From Pelovirga terrestris (GTDB lineage Bacteria; Desulfobacterota; Desulfuromonadia; Desulfuromonadales; Geopsychrobacteraceae): a stretch of 64,000 bases of DNA. Of this stretch, positions 25,972-33,155 are shown one piece after another; position 1 is the stretch's first letter, and each line of letters starts with the position of its first letter. The stretch is taken from positions 1 to 64,000 of the forward strand of contig NZ_JACWUN010000005.1 of the NCBI RefSeq assembly GCF_014773365.1. The letters run 5' to 3'. The notes beneath the pieces are model-generated. The model worked only from the letters and a program-made list of their open reading frames with translations, had not been told where the DNA came from and ran no database searches. A program made the translations under genes and the position numbers.

Positions 25972-26580
25972 TTAGTCTTCATCACTTTCTGCAACTTCAG
26001 CTTCCTCGTCACTTTCTTCCTCGGCACTATGACCGATAACAGTCACAACGGTAAAATTGACATCATGGACCAGCTCAACGCCGGCAGGGACGGTGACGTC
26101 CTGAATATGAACGGTGTCACCAATGTCCAGCGCTTCGATATCGATGTCAATCGACTGTGGAACTTCGGTCGGCAGACAGGCAACCTCAAGTTCTTTTCTG
26201 ATCAACTGGGTTGAGCCCCCCATCTTCTGCCCCTTGGAAATCCCCACAAGGTTGACCGGTACCATGAAGTGCCCTTTTTCCTTGAGGTTAATCGCATGGA
26301 AGTCGACACTGAGCATATCGCGGCGCAGCGCATGGATCTGGGCATCGCGCAGCACAACAACCTTCTTGTCGAGTCCGGCCCCCGACAGAGTCAACAGAGT
26401 GTTCCAGCCGGCTTCGCCAGATACAGCCTTGTGCAATGCCTTCGGGTCAACCGCAACCATTGTCGCATCCATCCCTTTGCCATAGACCACTGCAGGGACC
26501 TTACCTGCAGCCCGCAATCTCCTCGCAAAACCTTTGCCTGCATTCTCGCGTGCTTCTACTTCCAGAACTACCTGAGCCAT
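25972..26580 (-). CDS. rplY: 50S ribosomal protein L25 (general stress protein CTC type)
   Basis: A 202-residue L25/CTC protein. The N-terminal L25 domain (about 1-90, RENAGKGFARRLRAAGKVPA) binds 5S rRNA. The C-terminal CTC beta domain (about 95-185) is followed by an acidic tail (EEESDEEAEVAESDED). GGAGG precedes the start. It is in the prs-rplY-pth order typical of Desulfuromonadales. Confidence 0.96.
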   Translation of the reverse strand: MAQVVLEVEARENAGKGFARRLRAAGKVPAVVYGKGMDATMVAVDPKALHKAVSGEAGWNTLLTLSGAGLDKKVVVLRDAQIHALRRDMLSVDFHAINLKEKGHFMVPVNLVGISKGQKMGGSTQLIRKELEVACLPTEVPQSIDIDIEALDIGDTVHIQDVTVPAGVELVHDVNFTVVTVIGHSAEEESDEEAEVAESDED

Positions 26581-26641
26581 CTATTCGTCCTCCGTATAAA
26601 TTGGTTACTCGTATACGCTAATTACATCTCTATTCTATTAA

Positions 26642-27580
26642 TTATACAAACAGCGAACTGACCGATTCCGCATTGTGAATGCGGCGGATCGCTTCAGCCA
26701 GCAGGTAACTGACGGACACCCCTTGCAGGGTGTCGCACTTGTTCAGTTTTTCCTTAATTGGAATGGTATCAGTAACAAAAACCTTTTTAAGCGGACTTTC
26801 AGCAATCCGTTCCAACGCCGGGCCGGACAGAACCCCATGAGTAGCGAAGGCATAAACCGCTGTTGCTCCCTGGTCCTGCAATGCCGTCGCAGCCGTACAA
26901 AGGGTACCGGCAGTATCGATCATGTCATCGACAATAGCGCAAACCTTGCCTTTAACATCCCCGATAATATGCATGACTTCAGAGACATTAGGACCACTGC
27001 GGCGTTTGTCGATAATAGCCAATCCGGCATCAAGGCGTTTGGCAAAGGCACGAGCACGTTCGGTGCCCCCGGCATCAGGCGAAACGATCACCAGCTCACC
27101 AAGATTCAAACGGCGGATTTCTTCAAGCATAACCGGTGCGGCATACAGATGATCGACGGGGATATCAAAAAAACCCTGAATCTGACCGGCATGCAGATCA
27201 ATGGTCAACAACCGATCGATGCCTGCCACCGACAGCAGGTCCGCAACGAGCTTAGCCGTAATCGGCGCTCGCGGAGCAACCTTACGATCCTGACGGGCGT
27301 AACCGAAATAAGGAACAACCGCATTGATGCGAGCGGCAGAAGCCCGCTTCAGGGCGTCGGTCATGACCAGCAATTCCATCAGATTATTATTCGCCGGGGA
27401 ACAGGTTGACTGAATAACGTAGACATCACGGCCACGCACGTTATCATTGATTTCAACCAGGACTTCTCCGTCAGAAAAAGTCTTGACCTTGGCGTTGCCG
27501 AGATTTACCGAGAGGTGGCGGCAGATGTCATGAGCCAGGGGCTCATTGGAGTTGCCGGTAAAAACTTTGATCATTCCCAC
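26642..27580 (-). CDS. prs: ribose-phosphate pyrophosphokinase
   Basis: A 312-residue PRPP synthetase (class I) that makes the activated ribose used for nucleotides, histidine and tryptophan. Visible motifs are [29 protein letters not shown] (ATP-binding loop), the PRPP loop [11 protein letters not shown] and the flexible loop [11 protein letters not shown]. The GTG at 27580 has AGAAGGG nine bases upstream and is preferred over the ATG two codons downstream. It follows tRNA-Gln and ispE on the same strand, the common arrangement in this group. Confidence 0.96.
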   Translation of the reverse strand: MGMIKVFTGNSNEPLAHDICRHLSVNLGNAKVKTFSDGEVLVEINDNVRGRDVYVIQSTCSPANNNLMELLVMTDALKRASAARINAVVPYFGYARQDRKVAPRAPITAKLVADLLSVAGIDRLLTIDLHAGQIQGFFDIPVDHLYAAPVMLEEIRRLNLGELVIVSPDAGGTERARAFAKRLDAGLAIIDKRRSGPNVSEVMHIIGDVKGKVCAIVDDMIDTAGTLCTAATALQDQGATAVYAFATHGVLSGPALERIAESPLKKVFVTDTIPIKEKLNKCDTLQGVSVSYLLAEAIRRIHNAESVSSLFV

Positions 27581-27630
27581 GAATCAAAACCCTTCTTCCA
27601 TATCGACGTGCGTCGAAACCTTTGAAACCT

Positions 27631-27822
27631 TGTTAAGTGGCTGGGGCGCCAGGCTTCACCCACTACGTCACCGCCATCACGGCGGCTCCTGCGTCGGCTC
27701 CCCTGCGCTCACTTCCGCGGCCATCCATGGCCGCTCTTCTGACATCAAGTCAGCGTTCGCTCCGCTTCGAATCCCGGCGAAACGACCGGTCAACGACCAT
27801 GTTAAGTGGCTGGGGCGCCAGG
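27631..27822. repeat. duplicated 3' end of tRNA-Gln flanking a 146-bp insert
   Basis: A 23-base sequence is present twice without mismatch: TGTTAAGTGGCTGGGGCGCC plus AGG at 27800-27822, where it contains the 3' end and CCA of tRNA-Gln, and again at 27631-27653. The 146 bases between contain two small hairpins (CGCC/GGCG; GCGGCCA/TGGCCGC) and a TTCGAATCCCGGC patch resembling a T-arm. This looks like an attachment-site scar or a tRNA-tail repeat unit. No integrase is visible. Confidence 0.75.
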
Positions 27823-27881
27823 ATTCGAACCTGGGAATGCCGGAATCAAAATCCGGTGCCTTACCGCTTGGCGACGCCCCA
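27807..27881 (-). tRNA. tRNA-Gln (anticodon TTG)
   Basis: 75 nt on the minus strand with encoded CCA. The acceptor stem TGGGGCG / CGCCCCA is perfect with discriminator G. The D arm is GCC/GGC, the anticodon stem CCGGA / TCCGG carries loop TTTTGAT (anticodon TTG), and the T arm is CCAGG-TTCGAAT-CCTGG. It reads CAA (and by wobble CAG) and sits between ispE and prs, probably co-transcribed. Confidence 0.97.
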
Positions 27882-27984
27882 ATAAACAGCCTGCCGATCT
27901 TGTAACCAAAAAAACAAATGAAGCCGGTCAAAACCGGCACCGCTTCATATGAATATCATTGTCTGGTTCCTGCGCAACCAAAAA

Positions 27985-28860
27985 CTACAGTGGTGACACC
28001 GGGCAGGTCCACCAGTCGGTTTCCGCGGCCAGAATATCAGCGGCGCTTTGCGCCTGGCCGAGCGCATCAAACACCCCGAACAGGGTTGCACCACTACCTG
28101 ACATCAGCGCCCCACGGGCGCCCAGCTGCAGCAGGCGCTGCTTGATCTGCTGTAACAGCGGGTGACGTTTCAGGGTGACCCGCTCCAGATCGTTATGCAG
28201 GGCCGCACACAGGTCCTCCTTAGTCACTACAGAAAACCTCGGAAGGTTAGCCAGTTCACCACCCTTTGTCAACTGTAAACTTTGATAAACTTCGGCCGTC
28301 GATACGCTTATTCCGGGATTGACCAACAGGTATGCCACGTCCGGCAGGGGGGGCAAAGGCGCCAAGTCGGTTCCTGTGCCGGTGGCCCAGGCCGGCCGTT
28401 GAAAAACGAAAAAAGGAACATCAGCCCCCAGCTGCGCACCCAGCTGCTGCAACCGTTGATTCGTCATATTCAGTTCAAGCATGGCGTTTAATGCCAGCAA
28501 CACGGTTGCCGCATTTGATGACCCTCCACCAAGACCGGCAGCAACCGGAATGCGCTTATCGATCTGGATCTCGATACCGACATCAAGCCGTGCGTCGGCA
28601 AGGAGCACATGAGCCGCTCGGACAGCAATATTGTCCTCACCAGGTGCCAGCGCCAAACCATCACAATGTACCGTCACTCCCTTAGCCCTGGTAATACGGA
28701 TATCAACTTGATCGCACAAATCAACCCGCTGCATCGCCATCGCTAACGCATGATAGCCATTCTCATATCGCCCCAGCACGTGCAAACAGAGATTGATTTT
28801 TGCCGGGGAATTAACTCTTATTTGGTTGTGCATCATATTAACCTGACTCAGAATCTTCAT
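27985..28860 (-). CDS. ispE: 4-diphosphocytidyl-2-C-methyl-D-erythritol kinase
   Basis: A 291-residue GHMP kinase of the MEP isoprenoid pathway, which phosphorylates CDP-methylerythritol. Motif 1 is VNSPAKINLCLHVLGRYENG, the ATP-binding glycine-rich loop is PVAAGLGGGSSNAAT, and motif 3 is GALMSGSGATLFG. The start is uncertain: ATG 28860 and two ATGs at 28836/28833 are in frame, and none has a strong ribosome binding site. The later ones would give a more typical N-terminus. It is first in the block ispE-tRNA-Gln-prs-rplY-pth. Confidence 0.94.
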   Translation of the reverse strand: MKILSQVNMMHNQIRVNSPAKINLCLHVLGRYENGYHALAMAMQRVDLCDQVDIRITRAKGVTVHCDGLALAPGEDNIAVRAAHVLLADARLDVGIEIQIDKRIPVAAGLGGGSSNAATVLLALNAMLELNMTNQRLQQLGAQLGADVPFFVFQRPAWATGTGTDLAPLPPLPDVAYLLVNPGISVSTAEVYQSLQLTKGGELANLPRFSVVTKEDLCAALHNDLERVTLKRHPLLQQIKQRLLQLGARGALMSGSGATLFGVFDALGQAQSAADILAAETDWWTCPVSPL

Positions 28861-29057
28861 TTAAAAGGAAGATCAACTTTCACCCGATTGCGGTCGCACA
28901 GTCAAGAAAAGGGATTAAAAAGTTGCTGACAAAAAAACCTGTTTTTAGCAACGACTCCTGCTAGAATCGTGAACCAACCTGTGCTCAAAAACATCCGCAT
29001 ATAGATACGTGCTCTGGAAATACTCCAGCCATCCTGCTTACGGAGACAGAATTTACT

Positions 29058-29945
29058 ATGAACAGGCCCATTGTCCTTGGCATCGTCCTGGTCACCTTAT
29101 TTTTAGCAACCGCCCCGGTTTTTACTCAAACTCCGTTAGCGGCAACGGACAAACAAGTCATCTATTTCGGGGTTATTCCTCGCTACAATCCGATCATTAT
29201 GTACCGCTCCTACCAACCGATGATGGATTATCTGACCGCCAACACCCCTTACCGCTTTGAGCTGAAACTTTCGCGCAACTATCACGAGGCTGTTGAATTC
29301 CTGCAAAACGGTACTACACCCGTGGCCTCCCTCGGGGATGTTACTTTCGCTGAAGCCCATCAGAAGTTTGGAGCGGAGCCTATCCTCAAACCCCTCAACG
29401 CAGATCGGGAAGCGTACTATCATAGTTATATCATTGTGCGAGAGGACAGCTCGATCCAATCACTGGAAACCCTCAAAGGTAAACACTTTGCTTTTGGCGA
29501 TTATCATTCCACCTCAGGCAAGCTGATACCCTATCATCACCTCAAGCTTCATGGTATTGAGCTGGATGACTTTTCATCTTACCAGCATCTTGAATCCCAT
29601 GATGCCGTCGCTAAAGCGGTGCTCAAAGGCAATGTTGACGCTGGTGCGGTCAAGGATGTAGTGGCTCTGCGCTACCGCGAGCACGGCTTGCGTTTCCTCT
29701 CCATCTCCGACCCAATTCCGTCGGTCCCCATCGTTGTGCGTAAAGATGCGCCGGAAGAGCTGGTAACTGCTCTGAAAATGGCGCTGCTGGCGATTGATCC
29801 TGATGATCCACGCATCGGGCAGGAGCTGATCCGCTGGGATCCGGAATTTTCCCACGGCTTTGTCCCCGCCGCTATTGATGATTATCAATTGATTTTTGAC
29901 CTTACCAGCAACAACAAAACCGGCTGCGGATTAGGATGTCACTGA
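29058..29945 (+). CDS. PhnD-like periplasmic binding protein of an arsenic-type sensing trio
   Basis: A 295-residue PhnD-family (phosphate/phosphonate-type) binding protein. A Sec signal peptide covers about residues 1-29. The mature part has IYFGVIPRYNPIIMYRSYQP, NGTTPVASLGDVTFAEA, HYHS-type ligand residues near FAFGDYHSTSG and an SVPIVVRKDAPEEL strand. No permease genes follow; instead a histidine kinase and response regulator do. This is the XSR layout known for arsenite oxidase control (AioX-AioS-AioR), where AioX is a PhnD-type arsenite-binding protein. The only two cysteines are in the last six residues (C-GLG-C-H). The ligand is inferred to be arsenite, arsenate or another oxyanion. 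The stop overlaps the kinase start. Confidence 0.82.
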   Translation: MNRPIVLGIVLVTLFLATAPVFTQTPLAATDKQVIYFGVIPRYNPIIMYRSYQPMMDYLTANTPYRFELKLSRNYHEAVEFLQNGTTPVASLGDVTFAEAHQKFGAEPILKPLNADREAYYHSYIIVREDSSIQSLETLKGKHFAFGDYHSTSGKLIPYHHLKLHGIELDDFSSYQHLESHDAVAKAVLKGNVDAGAVKDVVALRYREHGLRFLSISDPIPSVPIVVRKDAPEELVTALKMALLAIDPDDPRIGQELIRWDPEFSHGFVPAAIDDYQLIFDLTSNNKTGCGLGCH

Positions 29946-31432
29946 TGCCGCGCCAACTCCCTTTTTTCAGTCTGCGTGTCCGCTTCATGGTGGTCGCCGT
30001 TATCCTAACCCTCGGCTCGTCAGCCATCTGGGGTGGCTGGACCTGGCAACGCGAGCGTATTTCTCTGCTGGAAACCCTTACGCGTGAAGGGGAAATTCTC
30101 GTTACAACCATGGCGATTCCCGTGATCAACGCCCTGCTTTACGAGGAACTCGGCATTATCAGCGAAGGCGGGTTACTAGATAATTTTGTCAGTGAAATCA
30201 TGGCGACGCCGCGCCTTCAGATCCGCTACGCTTTTGTTCTGGATGAACATGGCCGAGTCCTTGCTCACAACCGCCTTGCCGAATTCGGCACTATCTATGA
30301 TAGTCCATTGAGTCGCACGGCCCTGGCTGCAGACACCTTCCGCCAAACCGATATTCTTTTGGAGGGGGAGCGGGTTGCGGATCTGGCCATGCCATTGGCA
30401 ATTGCCGGCAAACGCTGGGGGTCTTTGCGCGTCGGGATTTCCATGGAACCGGCCTATGCCGCAATTGGGCGGCTGGAACAGCAGATTTTTCTATTTTCCG
30501 GATTTTTTTCCATCGGGGCTCTGTTGATTTACTGGATCATCGGCACCTGGCTGGCCCGACCGATCATGGCCTTAACTGACCGCATGGAACATGTTGGCAA
30601 AGATTCGAGCAATCTCACCATCAATGCTTACCGTAATGACGAAATTGGCCAGCTGCAAAAAAGTTTCAGCGCCATGCTCGAACGTCTCAACCGCAGCGAA
30701 GCTGAACGTATCACCTCGATGAACCGGATGCTCGAAAACGAACGGATCGCCGCTATCGGTCGTATCGTTTCCGGAGTGGCCCACGAAGTTAACAACCCTC
30801 TGGCCGGCATCGAAGGGGCTCTTTATCAGATCGAACAAAAAGGGGGCCCAGCGACCGAACGTTATGTTGGCCGGGTCCGTCAGAGCATCGAGCGCATCGG
30901 CAGAATCGTCGGCCAACTCTCCGACCTTTCACGCGCCGGCACTATTAATCCCAAACCGGTTAACAGTGACAGCTTTTTCGAAGACCTGGCAACGGTCTCG
31001 CGCATGGCGGCCCAAGGGATCAATTGCCACTTTATTACCGAAAACCGTTGTCCACCGGCCACCCTCACCCTCGACCGTGACAAAATTCATCAGGTCGTAC
31101 TTAACCTGGTACTGAATGCAATTGATGCTACCTGCACCAATGCTATCTGCGCCAACGGGGAAGTCAGGCTGATAGCAGAGTGGCAAGATAGTTGTTATTT
31201 GTTGCGGGTTAAAAATACCGGTCCCGCCATTCCAGAAAAGATTATTGATGAAATTTTCACACCCTTCTTTACCACCAAGCAAGCCGGCAAAGGCTCTGGC
31301 ATGGGTCTTGCTATTTCCAGAGGCATTGCCGAAAACCATGGTGGCACCCTTGACTATCAACGGATCGGGGAGCGCACGGTTTTCACCCTGATTATTCCCT
31401 GTAGTAAACATGCGGACACAACTGATGAATAA
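29945..31432 (+). CDS. membrane sensor histidine kinase (XSR-type)
   Basis: A 495-residue kinase. One TM segment lies at about 10-32 and a second at about 180-203, enclosing a periplasmic sensor of about 150 residues with VFVLDEHGRVLAHN-type strands. A HAMP linker follows (ARPIMALTDRMEHV). The HisKA helix is GRIVSGVAHEVNNPLAG, with the phospho-acceptor His. The HATPase domain has NLVLNAIDA and GKGSGMGLAIS. It probably reads the adjacent PhnD-like protein and phosphorylates the sigma-54 regulator downstream. The ATG at 29945 overlaps the upstream stop by one base (TGATG) and has AGGATG eight bases before it, better than the ATG at 29936. Confidence 0.88.
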   Translation: MPRQLPFFSLRVRFMVVAVILTLGSSAIWGGWTWQRERISLLETLTREGEILVTTMAIPVINALLYEELGIISEGGLLDNFVSEIMATPRLQIRYAFVLDEHGRVLAHNRLAEFGTIYDSPLSRTALAADTFRQTDILLEGERVADLAMPLAIAGKRWGSLRVGISMEPAYAAIGRLEQQIFLFSGFFSIGALLIYWIIGTWLARPIMALTDRMEHVGKDSSNLTINAYRNDEIGQLQKSFSAMLERLNRSEAERITSMNRMLENERIAAIGRIVSGVAHEVNNPLAGIEGALYQIEQKGGPATERYVGRVRQSIERIGRIVGQLSDLSRAGTINPKPVNSDSFFEDLATVSRMAAQGINCHFITENRCPPATLTLDRDKIHQVVLNLVLNAIDATCTNAICANGEVRLIAEWQDSCYLLRVKNTGPAIPEKIIDEIFTPFFTTKQAGKGSGMGLAISRGIAENHGGTLDYQRIGERTVFTLIIPCSKHADTTDE

Positions 31433-32768
31433 AATGATTTTACTGGTGGAGGATGATCCAGTCCATCTGGAGATGCTCAGCGAAGTTCTCAGCGATCATA
31501 ACTACGATGTGATCCCCGCCAAGGATGGTCAGCAGGCAGTTGATGCGCTGACGCAGCACTGTTTTCCGGTGGCCCTGATCGACATCCGCCTTCCCGATGT
31601 CAGCGGCATGTCACTGCTTGAGGTCATTCTCAACCAGCAGCCTGACTGCACCATTCTGATGATGACCGGCGAAGCCACCGTCGAAGCGGCTGTCGATGCA
31701 CTCAAAAAGGGAGCTCACGATTATCTGGCCAAACCCTTTAGAACCGAACTGTTGTTACTCAAGCTCAAACGTCTGTTTCATCTCCAACAGATAGAAGCTG
31801 AAAACCGCGATCTGCGTCGCCGCGAGCAGCCATCAGGGATGATTGGCGATAGCCAGGCGTTGCGCAAGTTTTTAACCGCCGCACAAACCGCCGCCGCCAC
31901 CGATGTCACTATTCTGCTCCAGGGTGAGAGCGGCACCGGCAAGGAACTGGCGGCCGATTTTATTCATCACGTCAGCTTGCGGCGTGACAAACCGCTGGTT
32001 AAGGTCAATTGCGGAGCGATCCCGGAAACGTTGCTCGAATCGGAACTTTTCGGCACCGAACGGGGCGCCTTTACCGGCGCCGACCAGGTACGCCGAGGCT
32101 ACCTGGAGCAGGCCCATGGCGGTACCCTGTTTCTGGATGAAGTCGGTGAAATCCCGCAGTCGATGCAGGTCAAGCTGTTGCGTGTCCTACAGGACGGCGT
32201 GATCCGCCGCTTAGGGAGCGAAAAGCCGATCAAGGTCGACTTCCGCCTGATTGCCGCCACCCATCGCAACCTGGCTGAACTGCGCGACGAAGGCAGTATC
32301 CGTGAGGACTTTTTCTACCGTCTCAATGTCGTCCCGCTACATCTACCGCCGCTGCGGCAACGGCGCGAGGATATTCCCTTGCTGATTGCCCATTTTATCG
32401 ACAAGTATGCTTCCCGCTACAACAAAGAGCCGATTCAGCTCAGCATCGAAACCTACGAACGGCTAAAGAACTGCCCCCTGCCCGGCAACGTCCGTGAGCT
32501 GGAAAATCTGATTGAACGACTACAGGTTCTCGCTCCCGGCAAAGAGATTACCCCCGGCATGTTACCCGAGCCATTGCGTCAATCCGGTGGCAACAATGGC
32601 GACATCATCCAGTGCTTTCGCACCGATCTGCCGTTGCGCGAAGCCATCCGCGATTTTGAACTGAGATTTATTACCCGGGTTCTTAATGAGGAGGGGGGGA
32701 ATCGCACCGCCGCAGCTCAACGTTTGAAGATATCGCGCAAATCCCTGTGGGAAAAACTCGCCCTGTAA
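31425..32768 (+). CDS. sigma-54-dependent response regulator controlling the arr operon (inferred)
   Basis: A 447-residue regulator. The receiver domain (1-120) has VEDDPVH and the phospho-acceptor Asp in VALIDIRLPDVSG. The AAA+ domain has GESGTGKELA, GAFTGAD and GGTLFLDEVGE. A Fis-type helix-turn-helix (RTAAAQRLKISRKSLWEKL) ends the protein. It pairs with the kinase just upstream, with which it overlaps by eight bases. A good -24/-12 promoter lies 300 bases downstream of its stop, in front of arrA. Repeated GTTAC boxes lie between, so it most likely activates arrA. Three ATGs (31410, 31425, 31434) are possible; none has a clear ribosome binding site. Confidence 0.88.
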   Translation: MNKMILLVEDDPVHLEMLSEVLSDHNYDVIPAKDGQQAVDALTQHCFPVALIDIRLPDVSGMSLLEVILNQQPDCTILMMTGEATVEAAVDALKKGAHDYLAKPFRTELLLLKLKRLFHLQQIEAENRDLRRREQPSGMIGDSQALRKFLTAAQTAAATDVTILLQGESGTGKELAADFIHHVSLRRDKPLVKVNCGAIPETLLESELFGTERGAFTGADQVRRGYLEQAHGGTLFLDEVGEIPQSMQVKLLRVLQDGVIRRLGSEKPIKVDFRLIAATHRNLAELRDEGSIREDFFYRLNVVPLHLPPLRQRREDIPLLIAHFIDKYASRYNKEPIQLSIETYERLKNCPLPGNVRELENLIERLQVLAPGKEITPGMLPEPLRQSGGNNGDIIQCFRTDLPLREAIRDFELRFITRVLNEEGGNRTAAAQRLKISRKSLWEKLAL

Positions 32769-32864
32769 GTTCCCCACAAGCGGCTATACTTTGCGCACCA
32801 TTGATTTTTCCAAAAAAAATCAACCAACTATTTGGCTGGCCGAAATCGCAGCATAAAAAACTGC

Positions 32865-32977
32865 GTTACCATTAGTGAATTGTTACCGCCCGGTAACAGT
32901 GTATACATTAATTCCCATCCAGCTGTTTTTGTTAATTATTCTACTAAATCAATTGTCGATCGTAACGCTTGGGTTAC
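32865..32977. promoter_or_regulatory. putative upstream activating sequences (GTTAC boxes)
   Basis: A perfect palindrome TGTTACCGCCCGGTAACA occupies 32881-32898. A second inverted pair, GTAAC-N6-GTTAC, lies at 32962-32977, and a single GTTACC at 32865-32870. They sit about 80-190 bp upstream of the -24 element, the normal range for enhancers of sigma-54 activators. Confidence 0.6.
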
Positions 32978-33052
32978 AAAATAACGAATTCAGCCATTCT
33001 GTCTTTCATGTTTTTAATCATGGGTTTATGGCCCTGAGGTGCATCATTTAAG

Positions 33053-33069
33053 TCGGCACGAACCTTGCT
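33053..33069 (+). promoter_or_regulatory. sigma-54 (-24/-12) promoter of arrA
   Basis: TCGGCACGAACCTTGCT matches the consensus TGGCACG-N4-TTGCW except for one base. The GG (33055-33056) and GC (33067-33068) are exactly ten bases apart. The start of transcription would be near 33080, about 75 bases before the arrA ATG. Confidence 0.8.
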
Positions 33070-33155
33070 CAACCACATTGCGGAGAACACCTGTTATTGC
33101 ACCTGTTAGCATGCTGTTCAGCCCCGTTATTTAACAACTGTCAAGGAGGATACGA

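Larger units (their letters stand above)
32769..33155. other. 387-bp regulatory region upstream of arrA
   Basis: No ORF is supported. The region contains a weak AT hairpin just after the regulator gene, a cluster of GTTAC inverted repeats (32865-32977), a -24/-12 promoter (33053-33069) and the arrA leader with AAGGAGG. Confidence 0.6.

Noticed and set aside
26675-27409. Plus-strand open frame antisense to prs
   Set aside because: prs is certain from its PRPP and ATP loops; the opposite frame has no domain or translation signal.
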